Source of the DNA: Thermoproteota archaeon | Lineage (GTDB): Archaea; Thermoproteota; Nitrososphaeria; Nitrososphaerales; Nitrosopumilaceae | Direction of reading: 5' to 3' | Length of the DNA stretch: 64,000 bases | Assembly: GCA_003352285.1 (NCBI GenBank) | Contig: QQVN01000003.1 | Span: 1 to 64,000 of the forward strand | In this document: piece by piece, positions 8,747-19,347 of the stretch | How positions within the stretch are numbered: the stretch's first letter is position 1 | How the letters are laid out: each line of letters starts with the position of its first letter | Position numbers and translations under genes: made by a program | The notes under the pieces: generated by a model | Told to the model about the DNA's origin: nothing | Databases searched by the model: none | Seen by the model: the letters and a program-made list of their open reading frames with translations, nothing else

Positions 8747-9193
8747 TTGCTTCCAAAAGGACTAGTCATTGCAACAAGTGTAGGAGTCTTTGCTGCAGTA
8801 GTATTTGGCTTATTCTTTGCAGAATTAAAAAATGAAAATCAACTAGTCTTTGTTGATGGTCCTTCATTGTCAATAGTAACAGAAAAGACTGATTTTAAAA
8901 AAGGCGAAGACATTAAGATTAGGATTGTAAATTCTGGCACTGTGCCAATTACATTTTCTGATGCATCATATGGATTAAAAATCACACAACTAGATACCAT
9001 TGAACTGTACTCTCCAACTGCTGCACAAGTGGTATCTACATTAGAACCCAAAGACGAGGTGACCATCACTTGGGATCAGATAAAAAACGATGGAGATGCA
9101 GCACTTGAGGGCTTGTACAAAATTATATCAGAAGGCAGAGATTCCGAACAAAACAAAATTTCAAAATCAATAACTGTTCATATCCACAAATAG
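8747..9193 (+). CDS. Membrane-anchored beta-sandwich protein
   Basis: The 148-residue product (TTG start 10 bp after cbf5) has an N-terminal hydrophobic helix (residues 5-25) followed by one Ig-like domain exposed outside the cell. Features such as FKKGEDIKIRIVNSGTVPITF and the closing LEPKDEVTITWDQI resemble BsuPI-type proteinase-inhibitor beta-sandwiches, which share a 'norm of pressure on the final Trp' layout; that similarity is weak. It may be cotranscribed with cbf5. Function unknown. Confidence 0.7.
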   Translation: MLPKGLVIATSVGVFAAVVFGLFFAELKNENQLVFVDGPSLSIVTEKTDFKKGEDIKIRIVNSGTVPITFSDASYGLKITQLDTIELYSPTAAQVVSTLEPKDEVTITWDQIKNDGDAALEGLYKIISEGRDSEQNKISKSITVHIHK

Positions 9194-9218
9194 TGCAAAT
9201 CAAATCCTTGCCAACCTA

Positions 9219-9226
9219 TTATATAA
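9219..9226 (+). promoter_or_regulatory. TATA box of tRNA-Ser
   Basis: The sequence ttatataa lies about 26 bp before the first base of the tRNA at 9252, the expected spacing for an archaeal promoter. Confidence 0.65.
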
Positions 9227-9251
9227 TGAAATAATCTGTCTCAATGACAGT

Positions 9252-9352
9252 GCCGGGGTCGCCTAGCCTGGTAGGGCGCGCGCCTGGAAATTGATAACCA
9301 TAAAGCGCGTTCTCGCAAGGGAACGGGAGTTCAAATCTCCCTCCCGGCGCCA
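9252..9352 (+). tRNA. tRNA-Ser(GGA) with anticodon-loop intron
   Basis: Acceptor strands 9252-9258 and 9342-9348 pair over 7 bp (last pair G-U), followed by discriminator G and an encoded CCA at 9350-9352. The T arm is gggag-ttcaaat-ctccc. A long variable arm (ttctc-gcaa-gggaa) marks a class II tRNA. The anticodon stem cgcgc/gcgcg encloses 21 nt instead of 7, so about 14 nt of intron sit just after the anticodon GGA. That anticodon reads UCC/UCU serine codons. Removal needs the splicing endonuclease, encoded at 56309. Confidence 0.93.
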
Positions 9353-9394
9353 TTTTCAAAATCAATTAATTGCTTGTAAGTTACTCTCATACCA

Positions 9395-10690
9395 TTGGAA
9401 AAATTTGATGTTGCTATTATCGGAGGAGGCATACTTGGCACTGCAATATCCTACTGGATTTCATTACTTTATGACATCAGAGTTTGCGTTATTGAAAAGG
9501 AGAAAAATGTTGCAAGACATACTAGCAGCAGAAATACCGGCGTTGTCCATTCTCCGTTTTATCTTGATCCTGTAAAGCGAAAAAAATCTGCACTAACATC
9601 ACTGATATCTCATGATTTGTGGGCTACCATGGCAAAGAAAAAAGATCTCCCATGGCATGAAGTCGGAACAATTGAAGTTGCGTTAAATGAATCCCAACAC
9701 CACACTCTTGAGAAATATCTCAAATGGTCTGCAAAAAACGGAATACCTGAAGAGCAGACTCAACTTTTAGATGATAAAGAACTAGAGAAAAAAGAACCAA
9801 ACCTCAGGGCCTATTCTGGATTATACTGCTCAAGGGATGTTTCCACTGATTATGGCTTGTTTACAAAGGAGCTCAAAAAGGAATCAGAAAAAAATGGAAC
9901 ACAGTTTCTTTTTGGTAAAAAACTCGAGTCAGTAACAGTCGGAAATGATTCCATTCTTACATTTTCAGATGCAACAACTCTTGATGCTACATTGACAATT
10001 AACTGTGCTGGGGGAAATTCACTTGATATTGCAAAAAAGTTTGGCCTAGCAACAGAATATGATGATCTGCATTTTCGAGGAGAATACTGGATTGCTGATT
10101 CAAACTATTCTAATCTTGTTCAGACAAATATCTACACTGTAGCTAGATTTTCTGAATTTCCTTTCTTGGATCCGCACTGGATAAAGCGCTCAAATGGAAC
10201 AACTGAGATTGGACCAAACGCAGTTCCTGTTGCAACACCTGAGACATACCTTGGGTATACAGGTGATATCGGAGAGACAATTGACAAAGTAAAAGAGATC
10301 ATCTCGGGAAATGTCAAAAAATTATTGTTAAATCCTGACTTTTTGACTCTTATATCAAAGGAGTTTTTGAGCTCTATCTCAAAGACTGCTATGGTGCATC
10401 GAGTTCAGGAGTTTATTCCAAAAGTAAAACCAGAATACTTTACAGAACATGGCACTGCAGGTATTCGAACACCAATTATTTCTGAGAAAGGAGAATTTGA
10501 AAAGGATATCTTGGAACTTTATGGAAAGAATTCTTTTCATATTGTAAATTATAATTCCCCAGGTGCTACTGGCGCTCCTGCATATTCAGCCCTTGTTGTA
10601 AAGCAATTACAGGAAAAAGGACTATTGAAGAGCTCTACAAAACAAAAGAGCTCCTTTTGGAGATTTGAGGACATTATCAACCAAGCTTAA
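9395..10690 (+). CDS. LhgO-like FAD-dependent oxidoreductase
   Basis: This 431-residue member of the DAO/GlpO-like flavoprotein family starts at TTG, giving MEKFDVAIIGGGILGTAISYW with the dinucleotide-binding GGGILG loop at residues 10-15. SSRNTGVVHSPFYL, FRGEYW and the C-terminal NYNSPGATGAPAYSALV match L-2-hydroxyglutarate dehydrogenase/oxidase (LhgO/YgaF). The probable reaction is oxidation of L-2-hydroxyglutarate to 2-oxoglutarate, either as metabolite repair or feeding electrons to quinone; the acceptor cannot be read. The 2-oxoacid:ferredoxin oxidoreductase at 19.5 kb would use the product. Other 2-hydroxyacids are possible substrates. Confidence 0.85.
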   Translation: MEKFDVAIIGGGILGTAISYWISLLYDIRVCVIEKEKNVARHTSSRNTGVVHSPFYLDPVKRKKSALTSLISHDLWATMAKKKDLPWHEVGTIEVALNESQHHTLEKYLKWSAKNGIPEEQTQLLDDKELEKKEPNLRAYSGLYCSRDVSTDYGLFTKELKKESEKNGTQFLFGKKLESVTVGNDSILTFSDATTLDATLTINCAGGNSLDIAKKFGLATEYDDLHFRGEYWIADSNYSNLVQTNIYTVARFSEFPFLDPHWIKRSNGTTEIGPNAVPVATPETYLGYTGDIGETIDKVKEIISGNVKKLLLNPDFLTLISKEFLSSISKTAMVHRVQEFIPKVKPEYFTEHGTAGIRTPIISEKGEFEKDILELYGKNSFHIVNYNSPGATGAPAYSALVVKQLQEKGLLKSSTKQKSSFWRFEDIINQA

Positions 10691-10716
10691 TATCATATAA
10701 AATCAGAAATGGTATC

Positions 10717-10977
10717 ATGTTTCCTGACAAGTGCTCCATAAAGGAAGAGGGACGAAACTGTCTAAATCCCCCAGAGTTTGTCATATCTGTATTGGTTGAA
10801 GATGGGGAATACATGGTCGGAGTCACATGCAACAGGCACAAAGGCGCAGTGTCTGGAAAAATTCAGATATTACAAAATGAAGGAAAGATTCCGAAAGGAA
10901 CAATTAATTTTTCAGAGCTAAAACCAGTTGGTACTGACTGTATCAAGGGCAATGCTGATGATTTGATTCAGCTGTAA
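10717..10977 (+). CDS. Small hypothetical protein with four Cys
   Basis: The 86-residue soluble product has cysteines in CSIKEEGRNC near the start, one in VTCNRHKG (followed by His) and one in GTDCIKG. Together these could hold one metal ion, but the spacing fits no ribbon I know. ATG start 26 bp after the oxidoreductase stop. A 5-bp hairpin (gtgta-aaaaa-tacac, 10993-11007) follows and may end the transcript. Confidence 0.6.
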   Translation: MFPDKCSIKEEGRNCLNPPEFVISVLVEDGEYMVGVTCNRHKGAVSGKIQILQNEGKIPKGTINFSELKPVGTDCIKGNADDLIQL

Positions 10978-11062
10978 TTTTGAAAATTTCATGTGTAAAA
11001 AATACACAAACAATTCTTCGCTATCTTTTACTTTACAATTATTCTATGATATAGTGGCAGGG

Positions 11063-11083
11063 AAGTTGTATTTTTGGCAACTT
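11063..11083 (+). other. Inverted repeat upstream of the giant gene
   Basis: AAGTTG (11063-11068) and CAACTT (11078-11083) form a perfect 6-bp inverted repeat around a 9-nt T/G-rich centre. A looser fold follows at about 11101-11137 (ggttttgcc-tttat-ggcaac). These may be parts of a terminator for the upstream gene or of the regulatory region of the 2222-residue protein gene. Confidence 0.4.
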
Positions 11084-11155
11084 GTCTGGTCCTATCTAAT
11101 AAGGTTAGGTGGTTTTGCCTTTATGGCAACTCTACCTTCTTATTGTTTTTCAAAT

Positions 11156-11193
11156 CTAAGCAAAATCTAAGCAAAAACTAAGAAATTTCTTAG
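11156..11193 (+). promoter_or_regulatory. Four CTAAG half-sites phased at 11 bp
   Basis: CTAAG occurs at 11156, 11167 and 11178, and its inverse CTTAG at 11189: exactly 11 bp apart each time. The last two form a perfect 16-bp palindrome (ctaagaaatttcttag, 11178-11193). The array lies about 30 bp upstream of the TATA box at 11223. Equal helical phasing suggests cooperative binding of a regulator on one DNA face, controlling the giant surface-protein gene. Confidence 0.65.
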
Positions 11194-11222
11194 ATCTTCA
11201 ACTTCCAATTTTGGGATCGAAT

Positions 11223-11230
11223 TTTAAATA
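11223..11230 (+). promoter_or_regulatory. TATA box of the giant gene
   Basis: The sequence tttaaata lies 23-30 bp before the TTG start at 11253, giving an essentially leaderless transcript. Confidence 0.6.
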
Positions 11231-11252
11231 GTGTATAATTTTACCTTTCATA

Positions 11253-14200
11253 TTGATATCTGGTAAGGGATTACTTTTTACATTAATCTTTAGTGTTGTC
11301 TTATTTGGATTTTCATCTTCTCAAGTAGCATATGGTGATTCAGTTACCATCATAGATTCTTCTACCTGTCTTCAACTTGATTCAGGTTCAATCCAATGGT
11401 TACCTACACAACAAGCATGTGTAATTAATACATCGTACACATTACCTGGTCCGAAATTTAAAGGTGGAATTATTGATGAAATTACTGTTCCATCTGGAGT
11501 AACATTAAGAATTTCTAACGGAGCCACTTTTACTACCTCTGGAGGTACAATTCATAATAATGGAATTTTTGAGAACCTTGGAACCACAACAATTGGTTCT
11601 ACATTTAACAACAACTGTGGTGCTGAAATAATCTCTTCTGGCACCATTACTGCATCTACTCCTGTAACTGAGAATCTATGCATTCCAAATCTAACTGCGC
11701 CTGCTGACGCATCAACAGTTACCGAGGGAAAACCTGATTTAATCTGGGATAATCCTACTGAGACTAGAACAATAGAGTACACTCCAAACCTGGAGGATGT
11801 TACAAATCCTGGCGTTCCAATTCAACTTGTTTCATTAAGTTTAGTATCTGTTGAACCACTTAACATTCTTCCAGACGGTAACTATGAGTGGTTAGTATCT
11901 GCAGATCTTGATCCTGGATATGCACCAGGATATGCTTTTACAACAACTCCTGTTGACTCTACAACATTTTCGTTTGCAGTTAGCATTCCAACATTTACTG
12001 CTATAAAGACCGGAGATTGGAATGATCCTACAGTTTGGGATGTCGGTTCTGTTCCTGGCTCTGGTGATACTGCAATTATTCCTAGTCCATTTAATGTTCT
12101 AATTACTGGTGGAACAACTATAGGTACATTACAAAATGCTGGCACAGTAACCGTTCAAGGCGTTCAGCTAAACATAGCCAATAACTTACACAACGACGGT
12201 CAAATTGATTTACGAAGCGCAACAATTGACTTTGATAATGATGCAACGCTAACTACTACTCCATCTGTTGGAACCAGCAGAATAACTATTCCAACTGGTT
12301 TCTCCTCATCGATAATTCTCAGTGGAGATACGCAACCATTGGTACACCCGGCTGATCACACAATTAGAAATGCTGGCACCCTGCAGCTAATGTCTGGCAC
12401 TGGCAGCTTCCAAAACGATGGAAGTATTCTAGTTAGACAAGGCGGTACTCTAATAATCAATCCAGGTGATGGAACTCCTGGTTCTCCCACATTTACCAAC
12501 AATGGATTACTCAGGACACAAGATGTAGGCAGTACCATAACTTGGAGTAATGGTGGAAACGAATTATTCTTAGACAATGGAACCTTTGAAATCATAGACG
12601 GTGATGTCACCCTAAGTGGTGGTACGTTTCAAAACAGTACCCCATTAATGTCTGGCACTTCACCTACCCTGACAGTAATCGGTGCAATAACATTTCAAGA
12701 TGTTACAATAAATGAAAATGCAGTTCTTACCGTTCAAGGCGTTCAGCTAAACATAGCCAATAACTTACACAACGACGGTCAAATTGATTTACGAAGCGCA
12801 ACAATTGACTTTGATAATGATGCAACGCTAACTACTACTCCATCTGTTGGAACCAGCAGAATAACTATTCCAACTGGTTTCTCCTCATCGATAATTCTCA
12901 GTGGAGATACGCAACCATTGGTACACCCGGCTGATCACACAATTAGAAATGCTGGCACCCTGCAGCTAACCGGTAATACTGGTAGCTTCCAAAACGATGG
13001 AAGTATTCTAGTTAGACAAGGCGGTACTCTGTTGATTGATTCTGGTTCTGGCTCCTCTGGTGATGATCGATTTGATAATACAGGGATAATCGATATTGAT
13101 TCTACTAGCTCTGTAACATATTCAGGAGCATCTACTGATCCATTTAATAATTTCAACCTAGTTGATATTGATGCTGTCTCTGGTGGTTCATTTACAAATA
13201 ATGCGTTATTTGTTAATCACTGCGGTGCTATTGTCCTAAACTCTCTTCTGGAAATTACCGGTTCAGGAACTGTTCAGAATAATCCCTGCGCTGCAACAAT
13301 TACCGATGTATCTCAGTTAGAAGGCGATTCGGGATCTTCTGACTTTATCTTTACAGTTACAATAAACGATACCTCTATAATTCCAATAGACATTCTATTT
13401 GAAACTGCTGATGATTCAGCAACAGTAGCAAACAATGACTATGCCTCTAACTCTGGAACAATCACAATAAATCCTGGTGAGACGACTGCAACAATTCCAG
13501 TTACAGTAAACGGTGATACAGACGTTGAACCAGATGAATCCTTCTTTGTTAATTTGCTAAATCTTGATAATCCAGCACAAAATCTTGCATTTGCAGATAC
13601 ACAAGGAGTCGGAACAATACAAAATGATGATATACCAACATCTGATCTTGAAATAATCAAAACAGTTGATACTCCAACTGCATTTGTTGGTGACACTGTA
13701 ACATTTACTCTACAATTACAAAATCTCATTGGACCAAATGACGCTACTGGAATAATAGTAACTGATCTTCTTCCACCCGAATTGACATTTGTTTCCGCAG
13801 TACCAACTGAAGGCACTTACAATGAAATCACAGGAGTATGGTCTGGCATTGACTTGACATTTGGTGAAGGACAACAGCTAGAAATCACTGCGACTGTAAA
13901 CTCTGCCGGTTCTATAACCAACACTGCAACTATCACTGCATCTGACTCATTTGATCCTGATACTGCAAATGACTCTGATTCTGCAACAGTGACTGCAACA
14001 GTGCAAACTGCAGACCTTGAACTATTCAAATCCGTAGATAATCTGACACCATTTGTTGATGAGAATATCGTATTTACACTACAAATTATCAACAATGGAC
14101 CGGATGCTACTACTGGAGTAGTAGTGACTGATCTTCTTCCACCCGAATTGACATTTGTCTCTGCTGTACCAACTGAAGGCACTTACGATGAAATCACTGG

Positions 14201-17200
14201 AGTATGGAGTGGTCTTGATTTATCAAACTCTGAAGGCCAAAATCTTGTAATCACTGCGACTGTAAACTCTGCCGGCTCTATTACAAACTATGCTCAGGTA
14301 ACAGCTTCCGATGAAAATGATTCTGATTCTACTCCAAACAATGGAACTCCGCCAATTGTAAATGAAGACGATGAAGCCATAGTGACCTTTACATCTACAG
14401 TAAAGACGGCAGATCTTGAAATAATAAAATCCGTTGATAACTCTACACCACTAATTGGTGACACTGTAACATTTACTCTACAATTACAAAATCTCATTGG
14501 ACCAAATGACGCTACTGGAATAATAGTAACTGATCTTCTTCCACCCGAATTGACATTTGTTTCCGCAGTACCAACTGAAGGCACTTACAATGAAATCACA
14601 GGAGTATGGTCTGGCATTGACTTGACATTTGGTGAAGGACAACAGCTAGAAATCACTGCGACTGTAAACTCTGCCGGTTCTATAACCAACACTGCAACTA
14701 TCACTGCATCTGACTCATTTGATCCTGATGCTGGTAATGATGTAAGCTCTGAATTACTTTCCGTAAACTTCCCACCAACAGCAGTTGATGACTCTAATGC
14801 AACCGATGAGGATACAATTCTTAACGTTGCAGCACCGGGAGTGCTAACAAATGACTCTGATGTTGAAGGACCACTGACAGTTATCTCCTTTGATGGCGTA
14901 TCTGCTGAAGGCGCTATCATTAATGTTAATCCAGATGGTTCATTTTCATATGATCCAACTTTAGCTCCTGCAATACAGTCACTAAATAATGGAGATCAGG
15001 TAATTGATACTTTCACTTACACAGTAGAAGATAACGGATTACCTATATTGACTAACACTGCAACAGTCTCCATCACAGTTGATGGTATTACTGATGATAC
15101 AACTGCGGCCATAATAGACCCAATTCACATAGAATCTGACAATGCATTTGACACTTCACTTGCAAAAACTGGTGACACTATAACTCTCAGCTTTACATCA
15201 AATGAACAAATTCTAACACCTACAGTTACAATCTCTGGATCACCGGCTGCAACTGCAGGTGATGGAGTCTCTTTTACTGCAAGTAAGGCAGTATCTGGAA
15301 CTGATGTTGACGGTGTAGTTCCGTTTGTTATCTCCGACATTGTAGACCTTGCAGGCAATACCTCACCAGATGTCTCTCTGACAACTGACGGTTCACAAGT
15401 AACTATAGATAATACGCCACCTGTCTTGACACTTCCTGCAGATGTGACAGTTAACACAGATGCCGGTCTAGCAACTGCAACATTTGCTTACACAGTGACT
15501 AGTAATGAACCTGCAACAATTACACAATTAAATGGTCTTGCATCTCCAGGTCCTTTCCCAATAGGGCTTACAACTAATACTTTCCAAGCTACTGATGCTG
15601 CAGGAAATGTTGGCTCCGCTGACTCCTTCACTGTAACTGTAATTGATAATGAGCCCCCAATCATTACTGCTCCTGCTAGTGTCACGTTAAACACCGATGC
15701 TGGAGGAGCATTTGCAACCTTCTTACTTCCTGATGCAACAGCTACTGATAATTCAGGTGATGTCCCAACAATTGTAGATAACAGACCTGTGGATAATCAA
15801 TATCCTATTGGTTCTACAACAGTAACATTCACAGCAACTGATTCAAGCGGAAATACCTCTCAAGCAACAACCACCGTTACAGTTGTTGATGACGAACCTC
15901 CAGTCATTATTGTACCCTCTGACATCACTGTCAATGTTGATCCAGGCCAATCAAGTGCGGTAGTAACATACAGTGTAACGGCTACTGATAATTCTGGTAT
16001 ATCTCCAACAATAACACAAACTGCGGGTCTCCCATCAGGTGCGCCGTTCCCACTAGGAACAACAACTAACTCATTTGATGCAACGGATAATTCAGGAAAT
16101 ACTGCATCAGCGTCTTTCACTGTAACTGTAATTGATAATGAAGAACCAATCATTACAACTTTGATATCTGATAGAACCGAGGAAGTATCTGGACCAGGTG
16201 GTGCAACTACAACCTTTGAGGCCCCAACTGCAACTGATCCACAAGATGGAACAATTCCTGTAACATGTGATGCAACATCTGAAGTTACTTTATTCCCATA
16301 TTTGCCACCAACACCAACAACCACATTGGTAACATGTACGGCTGAAGACAATGCTGGAAACCAAGCAACTACCAGCTTTAATGTAATTGTTCAAGACACT
16401 ACAGCACCATTCCTTATAGTTCCAGCAGATATTGTAGTTGAAACAACTGATCCTGCAGGAGTTCCAGTTACATTTACTCCAACTGCAACTGATCTCTTTG
16501 ATGGAGCAGTTACTCCAGTTTGTTCTCCTGCATCAGGTGATACCTTCACAGTAGGAGTGACAACTGTAGATTGTTCTGCAACAGACAGCACTGGCAATGT
16601 TGATAATGATTCATTCCTAGTAACCGTGACACTTGCAAACCTAGCACCTACTGCAAATGATGATTACTTTACAGTAGATCAAGATAGCATTGCAAACCTC
16701 CTGGATGTAATAGCAAATGATGATGATGAAAACATTCCAGGACTAACGATTACTACAGTTGGACCAACTGACAATGGTGGAATTGTTAGTAATTCGGGAG
16801 CTTCATTAGCGTATTCACCATCATCCGGATTCTTTGGAACTGAAACGTTCACCTATGCTATTCAGGATGATGGAGGACTAGAAGATACTGCAACTGTTAC
16901 AATTACGGTTCAGTCAATTGATACTGATGGCGATGGTCTAACTGATGAAGAAGAAATAGCAGCTGGAACCGACCCAACTAACCCAGACAGCGATGGAGAT
17001 GGACTAAATGACGGTGATGAGGTAAATACTCACAATACAAATCCTTTATCTCCAGACACTGACGGAGATGGGTTATCCGATGGTGATGAAATAAACATAC
17101 ATGCAACAGATCCATTAAACACTGATACTGATAATGATGGCCTTACTGACAATGAAGAAATTAACACACACAGTACAGACCCGCTGAACCCTGACACAGA

Positions 17201-17921
17201 TAGTGGTGGAGTAAATGACGGTGATGAAATTACTAATGGAACAGATCCGCTTAACCCAGCAGATGATGTTGTCACAGAAGTCTCAGTGCAAGACCAAAAA
17301 TCAAATCTCATTGATGAATTAGAAGATAAAATTAATGACGCAGAATCAAAGAATACTAAAAAGGAATTAGAAAAGGCAATTGAAAGAATCGAAAAGAGTC
17401 TAGATGATAAAAATTGGATTGACGAGAATACATTAACCTCAAAACATGGACACAAGGCTATTCACGAGGAAGAAAAGGCAGTAAAGAGTTTGATGAAAGT
17501 TACAGATGATAAGAAAGACTCTGAATCACCCGAGTTCCTTTCAATGATTCAAGATATCATCGATACTATTGTAGAGATTGATAGAGGATTTGCACTAAAT
17601 GCAATTGATGATGCACAGGCATTTGCCGGAGACAAGAAATCAGATAAAGAAATTGAGAAAGCATTAGAAGAATTAGCAAAAGGAGATGAAGATATAGCGG
17701 ACGAAAAATTCGATAAGGGAATTCATCACTATGAAAAAGCCTGGAAGCATGCCCAAAAAGCCATGAAACATGATGTTGATGAATCTGAAACTGATGATGA
17801 ATCAGAAGAAGAATCAGATGACGACAAGGACGACAAGAAGGACGATGATGACGACAAGAAGAAAGACAAGAAGGACGATGATGACGACAAGAAGAAAGAC
17901 AAGAAGGACAAAGACGATTAA
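11253..17921 (+). CDS. Giant secreted multidomain surface protein
   Basis: This 2222-residue protein starts at TTG with a Sec signal (residues 1-29, ending VAYGD). Domains in order: a beta-rich/G8-like part (about 250-330, [15 protein letters not shown]); a solenoid-like region with two identical 80-residue blocks (300-379 and 493-573); a Calx-beta domain (680-795); three DUF11 repeats (800-915, 919-1040, 1053-1170); a cadherin-like/tandem-95 domain (1173-1280); an Ig-like domain (1283-1390); several HYR domains (1390-1795); a second tandem-95 domain; calcium-binding thrombospondin type 3 repeats (1890-2006, [12 protein letters not shown]); a charged helical region; and an Asp/Lys tail (2173-2222). 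No C-terminal membrane anchor or sorting tail is visible, so attachment may be through Ca2+ or charge. A role in adhesion or S-layer interaction is inferred. Confidence 0.93.
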   Translation: MISGKGLLFTLIFSVVLFGFSSSQVAYGDSVTIIDSSTCLQLDSGSIQWLPTQQACVINTSYTLPGPKFKGGIIDEITVPSGVTLRISNGATFTTSGGTIHNNGIFENLGTTTIGSTFNNNCGAEIISSGTITASTPVTENLCIPNLTAPADASTVTEGKPDLIWDNPTETRTIEYTPNLEDVTNPGVPIQLVSLSLVSVEPLNILPDGNYEWLVSADLDPGYAPGYAFTTTPVDSTTFSFAVSIPTFTAIKTGDWNDPTVWDVGSVPGSGDTAIIPSPFNVLITGGTTIGTLQNAGTVTVQGVQLNIANNLHNDGQIDLRSATIDFDNDATLTTTPSVGTSRITIPTGFSSSIILSGDTQPLVHPADHTIRNAGTLQLMSGTGSFQNDGSILVRQGGTLIINPGDGTPGSPTFTNNGLLRTQDVGSTITWSNGGNELFLDNGTFEIIDGDVTLSGGTFQNSTPLMSGTSPTLTVIGAITFQDVTINENAVLTVQGVQLNIANNLHNDGQIDLRSATIDFDNDATLTTTPSVGTSRITIPTGFSSSIILSGDTQPLVHPADHTIRNAGTLQLTGNTGSFQNDGSILVRQGGTLLIDSGSGSSGDDRFDNTGIIDIDSTSSVTYSGASTDPFNNFNLVDIDAVSGGSFTNNALFVNHCGAIVLNSLLEITGSGTVQNNPCAATITDVSQLEGDSGSSDFIFTVTINDTSIIPIDILFETADDSATVANNDYASNSGTITINPGETTATIPVTVNGDTDVEPDESFFVNLLNLDNPAQNLAFADTQGVGTIQNDDIPTSDLEIIKTVDTPTAFVGDTVTFTLQLQNLIGPNDATGIIVTDLLPPELTFVSAVPTEGTYNEITGVWSGIDLTFGEGQQLEITATVNSAGSITNTATITASDSFDPDTANDSDSATVTATVQTADLELFKSVDNLTPFVDENIVFTLQIINNGPDATTGVVVTDLLPPELTFVSAVPTEGTYDEITGVWSGLDLSNSEGQNLVITATVNSAGSITNYAQVTASDENDSDSTPNNGTPPIVNEDDEAIVTFTSTVKTADLEIIKSVDNSTPLIGDTVTFTLQLQNLIGPNDATGIIVTDLLPPELTFVSAVPTEGTYNEITGVWSGIDLTFGEGQQLEITATVNSAGSITNTATITASDSFDPDAGNDVSSELLSVNFPPTAVDDSNATDEDTILNVAAPGVLTNDSDVEGPLTVISFDGVSAEGAIINVNPDGSFSYDPTLAPAIQSLNNGDQVIDTFTYTVEDNGLPILTNTATVSITVDGITDDTTAAIIDPIHIESDNAFDTSLAKTGDTITLSFTSNEQILTPTVTISGSPAATAGDGVSFTASKAVSGTDVDGVVPFVISDIVDLAGNTSPDVSLTTDGSQVTIDNTPPVLTLPADVTVNTDAGLATATFAYTVTSNEPATITQLNGLASPGPFPIGLTTNTFQATDAAGNVGSADSFTVTVIDNEPPIITAPASVTLNTDAGGAFATFLLPDATATDNSGDVPTIVDNRPVDNQYPIGSTTVTFTATDSSGNTSQATTTVTVVDDEPPVIIVPSDITVNVDPGQSSAVVTYSVTATDNSGISPTITQTAGLPSGAPFPLGTTTNSFDATDNSGNTASASFTVTVIDNEEPIITTLISDRTEEVSGPGGATTTFEAPTATDPQDGTIPVTCDATSEVTLFPYLPPTPTTTLVTCTAEDNAGNQATTSFNVIVQDTTAPFLIVPADIVVETTDPAGVPVTFTPTATDLFDGAVTPVCSPASGDTFTVGVTTVDCSATDSTGNVDNDSFLVTVTLANLAPTANDDYFTVDQDSIANLLDVIANDDDENIPGLTITTVGPTDNGGIVSNSGASLAYSPSSGFFGTETFTYAIQDDGGLEDTATVTITVQSIDTDGDGLTDEEEIAAGTDPTNPDSDGDGLNDGDEVNTHNTNPLSPDTDGDGLSDGDEINIHATDPLNTDTDNDGLTDNEEINTHSTDPLNPDTDSGGVNDGDEITNGTDPLNPADDVVTEVSVQDQKSNLIDELEDKINDAESKNTKKELEKAIERIEKSLDDKNWIDENTLTSKHGHKAIHEEEKAVKSLMKVTDDKKDSESPEFLSMIQDIIDTIVEIDRGFALNAIDDAQAFAGDKKSDKEIEKALEELAKGDEDIADEKFDKGIHHYEKAWKHAQKAMKHDVDESETDDESEEESDDDKDDKKDDDDDKKKDKKDDDDDKKKDKKDKDD
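12150..12390 (+). repeat. 241-bp direct repeat, copy 1
   Basis: By direct reading, this block is identical at every base to 12729-12969 (offset 579 bp). It encodes residues 300-379 of the giant protein. A second identical stretch (agcttccaaaacgatggaag onward, about 47 bp) resumes after a short variable gap. Absence of synonymous differences indicates recent duplication or gene conversion. Confidence 0.93.
12729..12969 (+). repeat. 241-bp direct repeat, copy 2
   Basis: Second copy of the block at 12150-12390, encoding residues 493-573 of the giant protein; the two copies are base-for-base identical. Confidence 0.93.
13687..13961 (+). repeat. 275-bp direct repeat (DUF11), copy 1
   Basis: This stretch of the first DUF11 repeat is identical to 14455-14729 (offset 768 bp), while the middle DUF11 copy (about 14010-14370) is clearly diverged. 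Copies 1 and 3 were therefore homogenised or duplicated recently, skipping copy 2. Confidence 0.9.
14455..14729 (+). repeat. 275-bp direct repeat (DUF11), copy 2
   Basis: Partner of 13687-13961, within the third DUF11 domain of the giant protein; identical by direct reading. Confidence 0.9.
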
Positions 17922-17960
17922 TCTAACAAATACTGAAATATTTCTGCATTAACTAATTCC

Positions 17961-18344
17961 ATGCTAAAGGAAATTCTGTCCGATTTACTATCAATCGATG
18001 ATATTCTCTTTGTTGTAAAAAGCAATGGTGCAACTGCAGAAATTCGAAGTAATTCACTTGGAATTAGACAGAAAGATCAATGGATTACAATTGGCGAGAA
18101 TGATGGGCCTTGTCATATGCATCTAAATGATACACTGGTAAGATCAGCACAGTTTGTCAGAGAGGAAAAACCAGAAAGAACTAGCTTTAGCGTTCGATTC
18201 TATGATGAGAAAGGTGAACGAATTCTTGGCGTATTTTTTACAAAGATGTATGATGAAAAGATGAATCTAAAGCAAGACAGAAAAAAACTCTATGATGCCC
18301 TTTCTCAAAAATATGGCACAGAAATGATTTACTTTACAGAGTAG
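17961..18344 (+). CDS. Hypothetical protein, ChuX/HutX-like hints
   Basis: The 127-residue soluble alpha/beta protein contains DGPCHMHLNDTLVRSAQFV and RTSFSVRFYDEKGERILGVFFT. Those two strands recall one half of the HemS/ChuX/HutX heme-handling fold (a GP.HIHL segment followed by E...S.SI.F), but the match is by eye and weak. ATG start 39 bp after the giant gene. It converges on the dehydrogenase gene with a 16-bp overlap (18329-18344). Confidence 0.65.
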   Translation: MLKEILSDLLSIDDILFVVKSNGATAEIRSNSLGIRQKDQWITIGENDGPCHMHLNDTLVRSAQFVREEKPERTSFSVRFYDEKGERILGVFFTKMYDEKMNLKQDRKKLYDALSQKYGTEMIYFTE

Positions 18345-19303
18345 ATAGGCTTTTTTCCTGCAATTCCACGATTTAGATTCTCAACAGTAATTTCAGCCAT
18401 CTTTGCTCTTGTCTCTACAGTTGAGCTTCCAATATGTGGTGCTAGTACAACGTTTTCAAGTTTTAACAATGGATTTTTGGAATCAATTGGCTCATTTGTA
18501 AATACATCTAATGCAGCACCTGCAATAATTTTTTTCTTTAATGCAAAGATAAGATCTGATTCTTTGATTATCTTTCCTCTTGCTGTATTAATAATGTAGG
18601 ATTCTTTTTTCATTTTTTTCAATAACGGTAGATTCACCATCTCATTTGTTTGAGGATTATGCGGTACGTGTAATGAGACTACATCTGATTTACTAAACAA
18701 TGAATTTAACGTTGAATATTTTACTCCTAGTTTTTGTTCTACTGATTTTGATAGTCTATTTCTATTGTAATACAAGACATTCATTCCAAATGCTTTAGCT
18801 CTTTGTGAAACAACACGTCCAATTCTCCCAAGACCAACAATCCCAAGTGTCTTTTTTGAAATGTCTACTCCCACATAGTCATATGCCCCATAGATTACTT
18901 TCCAATCTCCTCTGCGAATTATTCTGTCTCCTTCTGTGACTCTGCGCAGTAGATCTACCATCAATGCAATTGCCAAGTCTGCAGTTGCATCAGTTAATAC
19001 ATCTGGAGTGTATCCTATTCGTATTCCTCTTTTTTTGGCATAATTGATATCAATATGATCATAACCTACACTGTACGTACTGATTGCACGCAAATTTTTT
19101 GCAGCATCAATTACTTCTTTGTCAATCTTGTCATATGGAAAACATATCAGTCCATCAACATTGGCAATTTTTTTTATCAGTTTTTCCCTTGGTATGGGAA
19201 TTTTACCTGAATGCACCTTGATTGAATATCTTTTACGTAATTCCTTTAAGGCAAATTCATGCAGCCTTCTGGTTAAAAACACACGGTTCTTACTCATGCA
19301 CAT
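18329..19303 (-). CDS. D-isomer-specific 2-hydroxyacid dehydrogenase
   Basis: This 324-residue NAD(P)-dependent oxidoreductase is of the glyoxylate/hydroxypyruvate reductase (GyaR) or phosphoglycerate dehydrogenase type. The nucleotide-binding GLGRIG is at residues 157-162, and the catalytic triad is Arg242 (NTARG), Glu271 (FTNEP) and His290 (APHIGS). There is no C-terminal ACT domain, which argues against classical SerA. M3 (MSKNRVF) is an alternative start 6 bp downstream. Exact substrate (glyoxylate, hydroxypyruvate or similar) cannot be decided from sequence. Confidence 0.9.
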   Translation of the reverse strand: MCMSKNRVFLTRRLHEFALKELRKRYSIKVHSGKIPIPREKLIKKIANVDGLICFPYDKIDKEVIDAAKNLRAISTYSVGYDHIDINYAKKRGIRIGYTPDVLTDATADLAIALMVDLLRRVTEGDRIIRRGDWKVIYGAYDYVGVDISKKTLGIVGLGRIGRVVSQRAKAFGMNVLYYNRNRLSKSVEQKLGVKYSTLNSLFSKSDVVSLHVPHNPQTNEMVNLPLLKKMKKESYIINTARGKIIKESDLIFALKKKIIAGAALDVFTNEPIDSKNPLLKLENVVLAPHIGSSTVETRAKMAEITVENLNRGIAGKKPIYSVK

Positions 19304-19319
19304 ACCTCACCTTAAACCA

Positions 19320-19327
19320 TTTATAAG
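19320..19327 (+). promoter_or_regulatory. TATA box of the 45-residue ribbon gene
   Basis: The sequence tttataag sits 21-28 bp before the GTG at 19348. This spacing supports that small gene being real and leaderless. Confidence 0.6.
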
Positions 19328-19347
19328 ATTCCGCTATATGGAAATTA

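Noticed and set aside
8747-9193. Firm call as a BsuPI protease inhibitor
   Set aside because: Only general beta-sandwich features are visible; kept as an anchored protein of unknown function.
9291-9575. 94-residue open frame
   Set aside because: It runs through the 3' half of the tRNA-Ser and into the oxidoreductase gene in another frame; composition is not protein-like.
15860-16351. Long antisense frames within the giant gene (up to 163 residues)
   Set aside because: They mirror the Thr/Val/Ser-rich codons of the sense strand, repeat wherever the sense domains repeat, and have no promoter or conserved motif.
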